From Luteipulveratus flavus (GTDB lineage: Bacteria > Actinomycetota > Actinomycetes > Actinomycetales > Dermatophilaceae), in NCBI RefSeq assembly GCF_029439465.1, contig NZ_JAROAV010000006.1:1-64000 (forward strand): a stretch of DNA of 64,000 nucleotides, read 5' to 3'. The position numbers were made by a program, and so were the translations under genes. The first letter of the stretch is position 1. Every line of letters starts with the position of its first letter. Shown here one piece after another: positions 29,709 to 38,972 of the stretch. The notes beneath the pieces were generated by a model that worked only from the letters and a program-made list of their open reading frames with translations, was not told the origin of the DNA and ran no database searches.

Positions 29709-31496
29709 CTACGGCGCCGGGACGATCAGGTCGTCGGCGTCGTAGATGACCTGCCAGCTGGTGCCCTGCCGTCCGACCACGGTGCCCTGGTCGGTGACGA
29801 CGCTGACCCCGAACTGGTCGCCGGTCCCTCCGACGATCTGCTGCGCGCCCCGGACGGCGCCCAACGGCTGCGCCAGGTCGTTCAGCGGGACCAGCACCGC
29901 CTGCGTCACACCTGGGTTGCCGCTCACCTGCCCTAGCACCGCGATCGTGGACCCGTCCACCCAGCTGATGTCGGTGGCGGAGACGACGGAGGCGTTCAGC
30001 GGACGCGGCCCGACCAGCCGGGTCGCCTCGTCCTCCTGGTTGCGCACGACGCCGTACAGCTGCACCGAGGTGGTGCTCGTACGGCGGTCCCGCAGCACCA
30101 CCGCCAACCGCTGACCGTCGGGAGCCACCGAGATCGCCAGGACGTCCCGCCTCGCGAGACCGGGCACCACCACCGGCTGGGGCTGCGCGCTGGCGGCCTG
30201 CTGCCGGGTGTTGATGACCCACACCGTCGGTGCGCCTCCCGCGGCCGGGCCGCGGGCGCCGGACTGGTCCGTCCCGAGGGCCTGCCCGGCGACCCACAGC
30301 CCGTTGATGCCGTCGTACGACGGTCTGACCAGGTGGCTCCCGAACGGCGGGCGCTGCAGCAGCGTCCCCGTGATCCACCGACCGACCGTGCGGTCGTCGC
30401 CCGAGACGGCCGCGATCTCCTGGGTCTTGAAGTCGGCCGCCAGCCGGTGCCAGCCCGTCGGCACGGTCGGCAGCGGACCCAGGTCGTCGGCCGTGTCGCG
30501 CTGCCGGGGCCGCCCGGTGTCCGAGCGGCGCTGGTCGTCCCAGTGCAGGCCGTCGGCGTCCTTCACGATCACCGAGCCCGAGCTCGGCTTGATCGCGCGG
30601 TAGTTGAGGTCCTCGGCGTTGACGACGTCGTCGGAGACGCCCGGCGCGGCGAGCGGCGTCCCGTTGACCGTCAGGCGGACCCGGACGCCGGCCGCCTTCA
30701 GCGTCTCGATCATCGCCGCCCACAGCATCGCCCGCTGGTCCGGCGTCGCCTTCAGCGCCTCGGCCGAGATGGCGACCGAGGCGATCTCGTCCGCCGACAC
30801 CGGGACCGACCCGATGAGGTGCGGGCTGGGGACGATCTTCTGGACCGCTCCGTCGAGCCACGGCGCCGGGGGCGACAGGACCGCCTCCGCCATGGCGGTC
30901 ACGCTGCCCCGCTTGGGCAGCCAGCGCTCGTCCGGCACGAGGACGCGCTGGTTGTTCTCGGCGCCGTAGTAGATCTCGCTCGGCTGGTACAGGTGGCCGA
31001 AGTTGGCCCGGCTCAGCCACAGGCCGAGCTCCTGCGGCACGCCGCTCACGCGCCAGTCACCCGCCACCTGGGCCATCCGCAGCCGGACCGAGGTCGCCTG
31101 CGGGGTCCGCAGCTGGGACAGCCGGCCGTCCGGGGACACCCGGGCCAGCACCGTCGCCCCGATGACGACGTCCGTGCCCTCCTGCCGTACGGACAACGGC
31201 CCGTCGCGCAGGACCGCCACGCCCTGGTCGGGGTTCCAGGTCTGCACGGCCCGGGCGGTGAGGAACTCCTGGGCCGTGGCGAAGCGGTCCTCCAGGCCGA
31301 TGTGGGCGTACAGGAAGCCGGCGGCGACCTGTGCTGGCGTGGCTCCGGGGGTCGGCCCCTCGGGTCGGACGTCGCTCTGCGGCTCGGTGCGCGGCTCGCC
31401 GATCGCCATCCGCTGGCTGACCTCGGAATGGTCCGGCAGGCCCGCGCAGCCGGTGAGCGTCAGGACCGCGAGCAGCAGGACGAGGAGACGCTTCAT
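29709..31496 (-). CDS. lpqB: Lipoprotein LpqB, accessory to MtrAB
   Basis: This 595-residue lipoprotein has signal peptide MKRLLVLLLAVLTLTGC with the acyl Cys at 17. A GerMN-like domain lies in the first half, and a beta-propeller-like C-terminal region (WVDGSTIAVLGQ, ISVAPDGQRLAVV repeats) in the second. LpqB interacts with the sensor kinase MtrB in mycobacteria and affects cell wall and multidrug tolerance. The ATG overlaps the mtrB stop (ATGA), so it is translationally coupled, as in M. tuberculosis (Rv3244c). A terminator follows. Confidence 0.93.
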   Translation of the reverse strand: MKRLLVLLLAVLTLTGCAGLPDHSEVSQRMAIGEPRTEPQSDVRPEGPTPGATPAQVAAGFLYAHIGLEDRFATAQEFLTARAVQTWNPDQGVAVLRDGPLSVRQEGTDVVIGATVLARVSPDGRLSQLRTPQATSVRLRMAQVAGDWRVSGVPQELGLWLSRANFGHLYQPSEIYYGAENNQRVLVPDERWLPKRGSVTAMAEAVLSPPAPWLDGAVQKIVPSPHLIGSVPVSADEIASVAISAEALKATPDQRAMLWAAMIETLKAAGVRVRLTVNGTPLAAPGVSDDVVNAEDLNYRAIKPSSGSVIVKDADGLHWDDQRRSDTGRPRQRDTADDLGPLPTVPTGWHRLAADFKTQEIAAVSGDDRTVGRWITGTLLQRPPFGSHLVRPSYDGINGLWVAGQALGTDQSGARGPAAGGAPTVWVINTRQQAASAQPQPVVVPGLARRDVLAISVAPDGQRLAVVLRDRRTSTTSVQLYGVVRNQEDEATRLVGPRPLNASVVSATDISWVDGSTIAVLGQVSGNPGVTQAVLVPLNDLAQPLGAVRGAQQIVGGTGDQFGVSVVTDQGTVVGRQGTSWQVIYDADDLIVPAP

Positions 31497-33232
31497 CGGT
31501 CTCTCGTCCTCCCCGGGGCGAGCGCTGCCGTCGGGTCGACGCCCCGCTCGATCGCCCGGTCCTCGTCGACCAGCGGCGTGGGCGACCGCTTGATGGGGTC
31601 GCCCGCCTCGAGCGGGAGGGTGAGGCGGAAGCAGGAGCCCTCGCCGGCGTCGCCCCACGCCTGCAACCAGCCGTGGTGCAGCCGTGCGTCCTCCAGCGAG
31701 ATCGACAGACCCAGTCCCGTGCCACCCGTCGTCCGCGCCCGTGCGGGGTCGGCACGCCAGAACCGGTTGAACACCATCGAGGTCTCCCCCGGGCGCAGGC
31801 CCACGCCGTAGTCGCGGACCGAGACCGCGACCGCCGAGCTGTTCGCGCCGACGACGATGTCGACCGGCCTGCGCTCGGCGTGCTCCAGCGCGTTCGTGAC
31901 GAGGTTGCGGACGATGCGCTCGACGCGGCGCTGGTCCATCTCCGCCCGGGCGGGCGTCGTCGCGCGGAGCCGGACCTCGACCTCGTTGCGGTGAGCCAGC
32001 GGTGCGGTCGACTCCACCACGCGTCGCACCACGTCGCCGAGGTCGACCTCCTCGACCTCGAGCGAGGCAGCACCCGCGTCGAACCGGCTGATCTCGAGCA
32101 GGTCCGTGAGGAGCGACTCGAACCGGTCCAGCTCACGCAGCAGCAGCTCGGCCGAGCGGGCGACCGGCGGTGCGAAGCTCCCGCGACCCTGGTGCAGCAT
32201 GTCCGCGGCCATCCGGATGGTGGTCAGCGGTGTCCGCAGCTCGTGCGACACGTCCGAGGTGAACCGCTGCTGCACCTCCGAGAGGTCCTCCAGCTGGCGG
32301 ATCTGCCGCTGCAGGTTGTCGGCCATGGCGTTGAACGAGGTCGCGAGGCGGGCGAGGTCGTCCTCGCCGCGGGCCTGCATGCGCTCGTTCAGCGCGCCCG
32401 CGCTCAGCCGTTCGGCGACGTACCGCGCCGAGCGCACCGGGGTCACGACCATCCGCGTCACCATGTAGGCGAGCCCGCCGAGCAGGATCACCAGGACGAG
32501 GCCGCCGAGCAGGAAGGAGTTGCGGACGATGTCGAGCGTCTTCACCTCCTGGTTCATCGGATAGATGAAGGAGATGTCGTAGTCGCCCGCCGTGAGCATC
32601 TGCACCCGGGCACCGATGACCACGGCCGGCACGGTCGGCGCGCTAGGCGTGGTCTCGTCGGTGGCGGACGGCGTCCGCACCCTGGTCAGCGCGGCCTGCT
32701 GGTGCTCGGGGTCGCGCTCCAGCGCCTCGCCGAGCGAGTTCGGTACCCAGAGCGGGTCGGTGCCGTCCGAGCTGGACGTGCCGACGCCGACGCCCGTGTG
32801 GTACGCCGACGGCCTCAGCAGCACGAGGCGGGACCCGTCCGGTGCGCGCAGCGAGGTGGTGATGTCGCTGGCGATCTGCTGCAGCGTCGCGGTGTCGGTG
32901 TTGGTGGCGCTGTCGATGGTGTTCTGGGCGTCCGCGAGGCGGGCCAGCGCGTCCTGCTCGGCCGAGCGCATCTTCGCGTCGACCAGGCCGTCGGCGATGC
33001 GCTGGTACATGAAGGTGCCGAGGGCGAACGAGACCAGCGAGCCCAGCAGGACCGTGATCGTCATGACGCGGACCAGCAGCGATCGCCGCCACGGGCGCAG
33101 CACCCGGCGCAGCAGCCGCCCGAGGCGCCAGCGCACCCTCAGCAGCAGCAGCCGGAGCCGCTCCTCGGTGGTCGGCTCGACCCCCGGGGACGGCGTGCGG
33201 AGCAGGTGCCCCGAGCCTGCCGAGCTCGCCAT
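31493..33232 (-). CDS. mtrB: Sensor histidine kinase MtrB
   Basis: This is a 579-residue membrane kinase. It has a basic N-terminal cytosolic segment (about 1-50), TM1 at about 53-75, an extracellular sensor to about 237, TM2 at about 238-261, HAMP at about 262-315, HisKA with phospho-acceptor H330 in FTSDVSHELRTPL, and HATPase_c at about 430-550 (NALEHAE, TGGTGLGLSI). It controls cell division and peptidoglycan hydrolases through MtrA. It starts 3 nt after the mtrA stop and overlaps lpqB. The long basic N-terminus is usual for MtrB. Confidence 0.95.
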   Translation of the reverse strand: MASSAGSGHLLRTPSPGVEPTTEERLRLLLLRVRWRLGRLLRRVLRPWRRSLLVRVMTITVLLGSLVSFALGTFMYQRIADGLVDAKMRSAEQDALARLADAQNTIDSATNTDTATLQQIASDITTSLRAPDGSRLVLLRPSAYHTGVGVGTSSSDGTDPLWVPNSLGEALERDPEHQQAALTRVRTPSATDETTPSAPTVPAVVIGARVQMLTAGDYDISFIYPMNQEVKTLDIVRNSFLLGGLVLVILLGGLAYMVTRMVVTPVRSARYVAERLSAGALNERMQARGEDDLARLATSFNAMADNLQRQIRQLEDLSEVQQRFTSDVSHELRTPLTTIRMAADMLHQGRGSFAPPVARSAELLLRELDRFESLLTDLLEISRFDAGAASLEVEEVDLGDVVRRVVESTAPLAHRNEVEVRLRATTPARAEMDQRRVERIVRNLVTNALEHAERRPVDIVVGANSSAVAVSVRDYGVGLRPGETSMVFNRFWRADPARARTTGGTGLGLSISLEDARLHHGWLQAWGDAGEGSCFRLTLPLEAGDPIKRSPTPLVDEDRAIERGVDPTAALAPGRTRDR

Positions 33233-33235
33233 CGG

Positions 33236-33913
33236 CTAGCTCGATCCCGCCTTGTACCCCACACCGCGCACGGTCAGGACGATCTCGGGGCGCTCGGGGT
33301 CCTTCTCGATCTTGGAGCGCAGCCGCTGGACGTGGACGTTGACCAGCCGGGTGTCACCCGCGTGGCGGTACCCCCAGACCTGCTCGAGCAGCACCTCGCG
33401 GGTGAAGACCTGCCACGGCTTGCGCGCGAGCGCCACCAGCAGGTCGAACTCCAGCGGCGTCAGCGAGATCGGCTCCCCCGCCCGCTTCACGGTGTGGCCG
33501 GCGACGTCGATCACCAGGTCGCCGACCTCCAGGCGCTCCGGCTCCGGCTCGTCGCCCCGCCGCAGCCGCGCGCGGACCCGGGCCACGAGCTCCTGCGGCT
33601 TGAACGGCTTGCTGACGTAGTCGTCCGCACCCGACTCCAGACCCACGACGACGTCGACCGTGTCGGTGCGCGCGGTCAGCATGATGATCGGGACCCCGGA
33701 CTCGGCGCGGATGCGCCGGCAGACCTCGATGCCGTCCATGCCCGGCAGCATCACATCGAGCAGGATCACGTCCGGCTTGCTGTCGCGGAACGCCTGCACG
33801 GCCGTTCCGCCGTCCGCGCAGTGCGTGACCTCCAGGCCCTCGCTGTGCAGGATGATGCCGAGCATCTCAGCGAGTGCTGGATCGTCGTCGACGACGAGTA
33901 CGCGGCCCTTCAC
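33236..33913 (-). CDS. mtrA: Response regulator MtrA
   Basis: This 225-residue OmpR-family regulator is phosphorylated by MtrB and essential in mycobacteria. In the receiver, D9-D10 bind Mg, D53 in VILLDVMLPG accepts the phosphate, and K102 (SKPF) is conserved. The winged-helix DNA-binding domain (about 130-222) includes VWGYRHAGDTRLVNVHVQRL and ends RGVGYKAG. The start is GTG 33913 with AAAGGA upstream. The 180-nt gap before it holds the ahcY terminator and its own promoter. Confidence 0.96.
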   Translation of the reverse strand: MKGRVLVVDDDPALAEMLGIILHSEGLEVTHCADGGTAVQAFRDSKPDVILLDVMLPGMDGIEVCRRIRAESGVPIIMLTARTDTVDVVVGLESGADDYVSKPFKPQELVARVRARLRRGDEPEPERLEVGDLVIDVAGHTVKRAGEPISLTPLEFDLLVALARKPWQVFTREVLLEQVWGYRHAGDTRLVNVHVQRLRSKIEKDPERPEIVLTVRGVGYKAGSS

Positions 33914-34016
33914 CAGGGGTGTCCTTTCGTCCGGCTCCCGGGCTCACGGTCGGCGTGCCGCGGGTCGCGCGCCATTTTCACACAGTGCCCTGCGAGGACC
34001 GCCCGGACACACGCAC

Positions 34017-34048
34017 GACGCCGCCCGCTGCGGTCAGCGGACGGCGTC
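34017..34048 (-). terminator. Terminator hairpin after ahcY
   Basis: GACGCCGCCCGCTG pairs with CAGCGGACGGCGTC (one mismatch) across the tetraloop CGGT. It lies 46 nt past the ahcY stop and before mtrA on the same strand. Confidence 0.65.
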
Positions 34049-34094
34049 GAGCGCGTGAGCCGGGACGGGTGTCGACGCCCCTCGCGCAGGTGGC

Positions 34095-35531
34095 TCAGTA
34101 CCGGTAGTGGTCCGGCTTGTACGGGCCGGCCACGTCCACGCCGAGGTACTCGGCCTGCGGCTTGGACAGCTCGGTCAGCCGCGCACCCAGGGCGTCCAGG
34201 TGGAGGCGGGCGACCTTCTCGTCCAGGTGCTTCGGCAGGACGTACACGTCGTTCTTGTACTCGCCCGGCTTGGTGAAGATCTCGATCTGGGCGATCGTCT
34301 GGTTGGCGAACGAGTTCGACATGACGAAGCTCGGGTGGCCGGTGGCGTTGCCGAGGTTCATCAGACGACCCTCGGACAGCACGATGATCGAGCTGCCGCT
34401 CTCGAACGTCCACTCGTGGACCTGCGGCTTGATCTCGACCTTCTGGACGCCCGGGATCTTGGCCAGGCCGGCCATGTCGATCTCGTTGTCGAAGTGGCCG
34501 ATGTTGGACACGATCGCCTTGTTCTTCATCTTCGCCATGTGCTCGGCGGTGATGACGTCGTAGCAGCCGGTCGTCGTCACGTAGATGTCGGCGATGTCCA
34601 GGACGTCCTCCAGGCGCGCGACCTGGAAGCCCTCCATCGTCGCCTGCAGCGCGCAGATCGGGTCGATCTCGGTCACGATGACGCGCGCACCCTGGCCCGC
34701 GAGGGACTGGGCGCAGCCCTTACCGACGTCGCCGTAGCCGCAGACCACGGCGACCTTGCCGCCGATGAGCACGTCGGTGGCGCGGTTCAGGCCGTCGATC
34801 AGGCTGTGGCGGCAGCCGTACTTGTTGTCGAACTTGGACTTGGTGACCGAGTCGTTGACGTTGATCGCGGGGAACAGCAGCTCACCGGACTTGGCCAGCT
34901 CGTACAGGCGGTGGACGCCCGTGGTCGTCTCCTCGGTGACGCCCTGGATGCCCTCGGAGATCGTCGTCCACTTCTTCGGGTCCTCGACGAGCGTGCGGCG
35001 CACGAGCGCCTTGAAGACCGCGAACTCCTCGGAGTCCTCCCCGGTGGTGGCCGGGACCTGACCGGCCTGCTCCCACTCACGACCCTTGTGGACGAGCATG
35101 GTGGCGTCGCCGCCGTCGTCCAGGATCATGTTCGGGCCCTCGCCGCCGGGCCAGGTCAGGATCTCGTTGGTGCAGTCCCAGTACTCCTCGAGGGTCTCGC
35201 CCTTCCAGGCGAACACGGGGACGCCCTTCGGGTCCTCCGGGGTGCCGTCGGGGCCGACGACCGCGGCGGCGGCGGCCTCGTCCTGGGTGGAGTAGATGTT
35301 GCAGGAGGCCCAGCGGACCTCGGCGCCGAGCGCGGTCAGCGTCTCGATGAGGACGGCGGTCTGCACGGTCATGTGCAGGGAGCCGGCGATCCGCGCGCCC
35401 TTCAGCGGCTGCGCCGCGCCGTACTCCTCCCGCAGCGACATCAGGCCGGGCATCTCGTGCTCGGCGAGTCGCAGCTGGTGCCGGCCGGCCTCGGCCAGGC
35501 TCAGGTCGCGAACCTTGTGATCGAACGACAT
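34095..35531 (-). CDS. ahcY: Adenosylhomocysteinase (S-adenosyl-L-homocysteine hydrolase)
   Basis: This 478-residue NAD-dependent enzyme splits S-adenosylhomocysteine to adenosine and homocysteine, keeping methylation going. The catalytic region has [13 protein letters not shown] and SCNIYSTQD, and the NAD motif is [16 protein letters not shown]. It carries the roughly 40-residue insert of the mycobacterial/plant type (about 150-190) and ends in [12 protein letters not shown] 35531 starts [13 protein letters not shown] with GAGGAG upstream. The longer upstream frame overlaps the divergent small gene and is rejected. The place next to mtrA matches M. tuberculosis sahH. Confidence 0.96.
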   Translation of the reverse strand: MSFDHKVRDLSLAEAGRHQLRLAEHEMPGLMSLREEYGAAQPLKGARIAGSLHMTVQTAVLIETLTALGAEVRWASCNIYSTQDEAAAAAVVGPDGTPEDPKGVPVFAWKGETLEEYWDCTNEILTWPGGEGPNMILDDGGDATMLVHKGREWEQAGQVPATTGEDSEEFAVFKALVRRTLVEDPKKWTTISEGIQGVTEETTTGVHRLYELAKSGELLFPAINVNDSVTKSKFDNKYGCRHSLIDGLNRATDVLIGGKVAVVCGYGDVGKGCAQSLAGQGARVIVTEIDPICALQATMEGFQVARLEDVLDIADIYVTTTGCYDVITAEHMAKMKNKAIVSNIGHFDNEIDMAGLAKIPGVQKVEIKPQVHEWTFESGSSIIVLSEGRLMNLGNATGHPSFVMSNSFANQTIAQIEIFTKPGEYKNDVYVLPKHLDEKVARLHLDALGARLTELSKPQAEYLGVDVAGPYKPDHYRY

Positions 35532-35703
35532 GGTGAATGCACTCCTCGTCGGATGTGGGTTTGTCGACCCGGCGCGCCCTTCTGGGAACTCGCGGGTCAT
35601 CACCCACGCCGGCGCCGAACAGTCTAGGTGCTCTGTCGCCGGCCCGTGATCCGTGCTCGGATGGGACCTTGCACCGATCCGCACCACCGAACCGGAGGAA
35701 TCC

Positions 35704-35964
35704 ATGAGTGAGCAGCAGGGCCGGCCCCAGGACGGCGACGAGATCTCCGACGAGCTCAAGATCGACGTCGACCAGGAGAAACTCCACGAGTGGGACAAGA
35801 TCCGCGACGACTACTCCACCGACGCCGAGCAGCCGGCCCGACGTCCGGCGTTCACCGACTCCGACGAGCGGGCGGCGAAGGACCTGGACGCCCAGGACTC
35901 GCCGGAGGACGAGGACCTGTCGGAGGAGAAGCGGTTCGACGAGCCGGAGTCAGCCGGCGGGTGA
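35704..35964 (+). CDS. Small highly acidic protein
   Basis: This 86-residue protein is very rich in Asp and Glu (for example [17 protein letters not shown]), with few hydrophobic residues, so it is probably disordered. GGAGGA lies 4 nt before ATG 35704, which makes it a credible gene. It is divergent from ahcY, and its 3' end overlaps the convergent phosphoesterase-DinB gene by 15 nt. No family was recognised. Confidence 0.6.
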   Translation: MSEQQGRPQDGDEISDELKIDVDQEKLHEWDKIRDDYSTDAEQPARRPAFTDSDERAAKDLDAQDSPEDEDLSEEKRFDEPESAGG

Positions 35965-37287
35965 GGCGCCCACGTCGTGCAGGTGATGACGCAGGTCGTG
36001 CAGCCCGTACTGCGCGAGGGTGAGCACCGTGAACTCCGAGCCGTTGGACCGTAGCCCCGTACGCGCCCACTCCGGCTCGGTCACGGTGTCGTAGCCCCGC
36101 GCGTACGACTCCGCCGCCGCGCTCAGCTCGGCCGCCACCGTCGAGGGGTCCTGCTCGCCGTAGCGCCCCTCGACGGCGGTGACGTCCTGGTCCCAGTTGT
36201 CGAAGGTGGGCGCGTCCTGCTCCAGCATGAGCCGGGTGCGCTCCTCGAAGAGCCGGCAGACGTCGCGGACGTGGCAGGCGTACTCGAGCGCCGACCAGAC
36301 GGCGGGCTCCGGACGGGTCCGCGCGTCGGAGCGCTGGAGCACCTGCCACCACGGCTCGGTGAAGGCGGTGACGAGTCGCCCGACGTCGTCGGGGCGAACG
36401 GCGCCTGCGTCGAACCCGCAGTCGGGACAAGGGAGTTCGAGCACCCAGGTCCAGTCCTTGGTGTCGGGCTCGATCGGCTCGACCGCGGTGGGCGGGCTCG
36501 TGGCCGCCCGGCGGTGGTAGGTCGGCTCGTCGCCCCGGCGGACGTCGCCGCGGTAGCGCCCGTCGCGCAGCTCGGCGACGTAGAGCTCGTGCTCCGGGGC
36601 GCCCAGCGCCTCCGACGCGGCGAGCTCGGCCTCCACGTCGTAGGGCACCCGGACGAACTGGATCGAGAACGGCGCCGGGTCAGGGCCCTCGAGCGTGCCC
36701 TCCAGGATCACGTACAGCGGGGTCGTCTCGTCGAGGCTGTTGCCGACGCTGCCGGTGTTGAACAGCGTCAGGCCCAGGTCGGTCTCGCAGAACGAGTCGT
36801 GGGTGTCGCCGTAGCCCACGACGGTCGGCGTCGGCCCGTCGCCGGTGGCGGGCGTGTTCGCGAACATGGAGAGGAACTCCTCCCCGTCGTGGTCGAACCG
36901 GACCCGGTGGTGCACCGAGTCCGCGGACGCGTGGAAGAGCCGGATCCGCCGGCCGCTCATGACGAGGTCGTGACTGAACGGCAGGCCCTTCAGCCAGTCC
37001 CGCTGCTCCGGGCGCAGCTCGTCGTGCCACCAGGTCAGCGACGGGTTGCCCTCGGGCCACATCGAGGGGTCGGGGATGAAGTCGTCCCAGTTGCCCTGGA
37101 CGTTGACCTCGCAGCGCTCCTGGCACAGGTCGACGACAGCGCTGCCTCGCGGACCCTTCCCGACGTAGTCACCCAGGTTGTAGATGCGGGTGATCCCGCG
37201 GGCGTCGATGTCGGCGAGCACCGCCTCGAGCGCCGTCAGGTTGCCGTGGACGTCGGAGATCAGGGCGATCCGGTCGAGGTGGGTCAC
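35950..37287 (-). CDS. Metallophosphoesterase fused to a DinB domain
   Basis: This is a 445-residue single chain. The N-terminal calcineurin-like phosphoesterase (about 5-250) has SDVHGN (D12, H14), NLGD (D40), GNWDD (65-69, Trp in place of the usual His) and GDTHDS (160-165). After a roughly 25-residue linker, a DinB-superfamily domain begins at PDTKDWTWVLELPCPDCG (about 274-291) and runs to the end. Its conserved His lie in ACHVRDV (H339) and YGLHDLRHH (H430, H434). Such DinB proteins are usually free-standing, so the fusion is notable. GTG 37287 is the start; no internal stop or start lies at the junction. Confidence 0.8.
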   Translation of the reverse strand: MTHLDRIALISDVHGNLTALEAVLADIDARGITRIYNLGDYVGKGPRGSAVVDLCQERCEVNVQGNWDDFIPDPSMWPEGNPSLTWWHDELRPEQRDWLKGLPFSHDLVMSGRRIRLFHASADSVHHRVRFDHDGEEFLSMFANTPATGDGPTPTVVGYGDTHDSFCETDLGLTLFNTGSVGNSLDETTPLYVILEGTLEGPDPAPFSIQFVRVPYDVEAELAASEALGAPEHELYVAELRDGRYRGDVRRGDEPTYHRRAATSPPTAVEPIEPDTKDWTWVLELPCPDCGFDAGAVRPDDVGRLVTAFTEPWWQVLQRSDARTRPEPAVWSALEYACHVRDVCRLFEERTRLMLEQDAPTFDNWDQDVTAVEGRYGEQDPSTVAAELSAAAESYARGYDTVTEPEWARTGLRSNGSEFTVLTLAQYGLHDLRHHLHDVGASPAG

Positions 37288-37330
37288 CCGCGCATCGTCG
37301 CAGGCGGGTACGACGACGCCCGCCGCGGTG

Positions 37331-37993
37331 TCACCGCAGCCAGACGCGCAACGGGCCGAGGTCGCGAGCGCCCGCGTCGAGCGCGGGGTCCAGGTCGTCG
37401 CCGGACTCGTACCCCACCACGGGCAGGCCCGGCGCGGCGACCTGCACCGCACCGACGGCGGCTCGCCAGTCGGCCGCGCTCACCAGCCCGAACGCGTTGC
37501 TGAGACCGGCCACCCCGTCGGCCCGGTGGCCGATCAGGCCGGCGACGAGGCGGTCACCGGCGTACCGGGCGAGGACGGACACCGAGGGATCGTCGAGCAG
37601 CGCGGGCACCAGGACTCCGTCCGGACCGCCCCAGGCGGCGTGCCAGGTCGCGAACGTCTCGGCGGAGCGGACGGCGACCCACCCGTCCGGCTCGGGCACG
37701 CCGGGCCAGGTCAGCCAGCGGCCCTCGAGCAGCACCCGGAAGCCGTGCGCACCGAGATCCAGGTCGGCGTGGCTGTCCTTGACCGAGCAGCCCGCGGAGG
37801 TGTCGACCCGCCCCAGCACGGCCTCGGGGGACCGGCCCGGCTCCAGGGTGATCGCGTCGGGATACAGCAGCGGCGTACGACGTGCGCTCGCCCACACCCC
37901 GTCGGCGTCGGAGCCGGCGATGTCGTGGGTCCGGCAGACGGCGGCGCACCAGGCGGCGTTCTCACCGACGGCGGCGTCGAGCAGGTCCTCCAT
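37331..37993 (-). CDS. GNAT-like acetyltransferase domain protein
   Basis: This 220-residue protein has an N-terminal half with no clear motif (MEDLLDAAVGENAAWCAAVC). The C-terminal half resembles a GNAT core: LARYAGDRLVAGLIGHRADGVAGLSNAF, then a helix and PGLPVVGYESGDDLDPAL. The CoA-binding R/Q-x-x-G-x-G/A motif is not obvious. The ATG overlaps the stop of the upstream DUF808 gene by one base (TGATG). The substrate is unknown. Confidence 0.55.
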   Translation of the reverse strand: MEDLLDAAVGENAAWCAAVCRTHDIAGSDADGVWASARRTPLLYPDAITLEPGRSPEAVLGRVDTSAGCSVKDSHADLDLGAHGFRVLLEGRWLTWPGVPEPDGWVAVRSAETFATWHAAWGGPDGVLVPALLDDPSVSVLARYAGDRLVAGLIGHRADGVAGLSNAFGLVSAADWRAAVGAVQVAAPGLPVVGYESGDDLDPALDAGARDLGPLRVWLR

Positions 37994-38934
37994 CAGTGCG
38001 CGGCCGACTCCGAGCTCTGGTGCCGACGGTGCACCACCTGGTGCACGACGGCGACGATCACCGCGCCGACGACCAGGCCGACGGCCGCCGAGCAGAGGGT
38101 GTTGGTGAGCCAGCCGAGCACACCGCCGAAGGCACCGGTCGCCTCGTGGACGGCGTGCTCGAGGTGGTGGACCTGCGCGTACGGCCAGTGCCAGCCGACG
38201 TCGTCCAGACCCATCAGCAGGATGTGGCCGCCCACCCACAGCATCGCGGCGATGCCGACCGTGGAGAGCACGCTCAGCACCTTCGGCATGCCGTTGACCA
38301 GCAGGTTGCCGATGCGCTGCGCGCCGCTGCCGGCCTTGTCGCGCAGGTGCAGACCGACGTCGTCCATCTTCACGATGAGCGCGACCACGCCGTAGACCAG
38401 CGCGGTGATGATGAGGGCGACGACGACCAGGATGACCAGCCGCGACAGGAACGGCTCGTCCTCGACCTCCTTGAGCGAGATGACCATGATCTCGGCCGAC
38501 AGGATGAAGTCGGTGCGGATCGCTCCGCTGGTGATCTGGTCCTCGCTCTTGCCCTCGTTGGACTCCTCGACGTGGCCGCCGCGCAGCGCCTCCCAGAGCT
38601 TCTCGGCGCCCTCGAACGACAGGTAGCAGCCGCCGATCATCAGGATCGGCATGACGATCCACGGCAGGAACTGCGAGAGCAGCATGATCGCCGGCAGGAT
38701 GATGAGCAGCTTGTTGCGGATGGAGCCGGTGGCGATCTTGCGGATGATCGGCAGCTCCCGCTTGGGGTCGATGCCCTCGACGTAGCGCGGCGTGACAGCG
38801 GTGTCGTCGACGACGACACCGGTCGCCTTCACGCTGGCGCGCGTCGCCGCCGCGCCCACGTCGTCGACGGAGGCCGCAGCCGCTCGAGCGAGCGCTGCGA
38901 CGTCGTCCAGGAGTGCTGCGAGTCCGCCGGCCAT
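37993..38934 (-). CDS. DUF808 family membrane protein (YedI-like)
   Basis: This 313-residue protein starts with the family signature MAGGLAALLDDVAALARAAA and includes the conserved VTPRYVEGIDPKRELPIIRKIA. Hydrophobic helices lie at about 78-105, 165-190, 220-245 and 275-300. ILSAEIMVISLKEV is characteristic of the family. It is homologous to E. coli YedI; function is unknown. ATG 38934 is preferred over ATG 38943 by family precedent. It lies 38 nt after mycothione reductase in the same direction. Confidence 0.85.
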   Translation of the reverse strand: MAGGLAALLDDVAALARAAAASVDDVGAAATRASVKATGVVVDDTAVTPRYVEGIDPKRELPIIRKIATGSIRNKLLIILPAIMLLSQFLPWIVMPILMIGGCYLSFEGAEKLWEALRGGHVEESNEGKSEDQITSGAIRTDFILSAEIMVISLKEVEDEPFLSRLVILVVVALIITALVYGVVALIVKMDDVGLHLRDKAGSGAQRIGNLLVNGMPKVLSVLSTVGIAAMLWVGGHILLMGLDDVGWHWPYAQVHHLEHAVHEATGAFGGVLGWLTNTLCSAAVGLVVGAVIVAVVHQVVHRRHQSSESAAH

Positions 38935-38972
38935 GGCGGACATCGTAGGGGCAGGCCGGACCGGCCGATCCC

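Noticed and set aside
33914-34016. MtrA autoregulatory site in the mtrA upstream region
   Set aside because: Only a loose TGTGTGA-like string is present, without a second phased copy.
31673-34276. Long frame across mtrB and mtrA on the plus strand
   Set aside because: It crosses two certain genes and shows no domain; a shadow frame.
35532-35703. Possible SAH riboswitch upstream of ahcY
   Set aside because: The conserved core of known SAH riboswitches was not found, and the spacer is a short divergent region.
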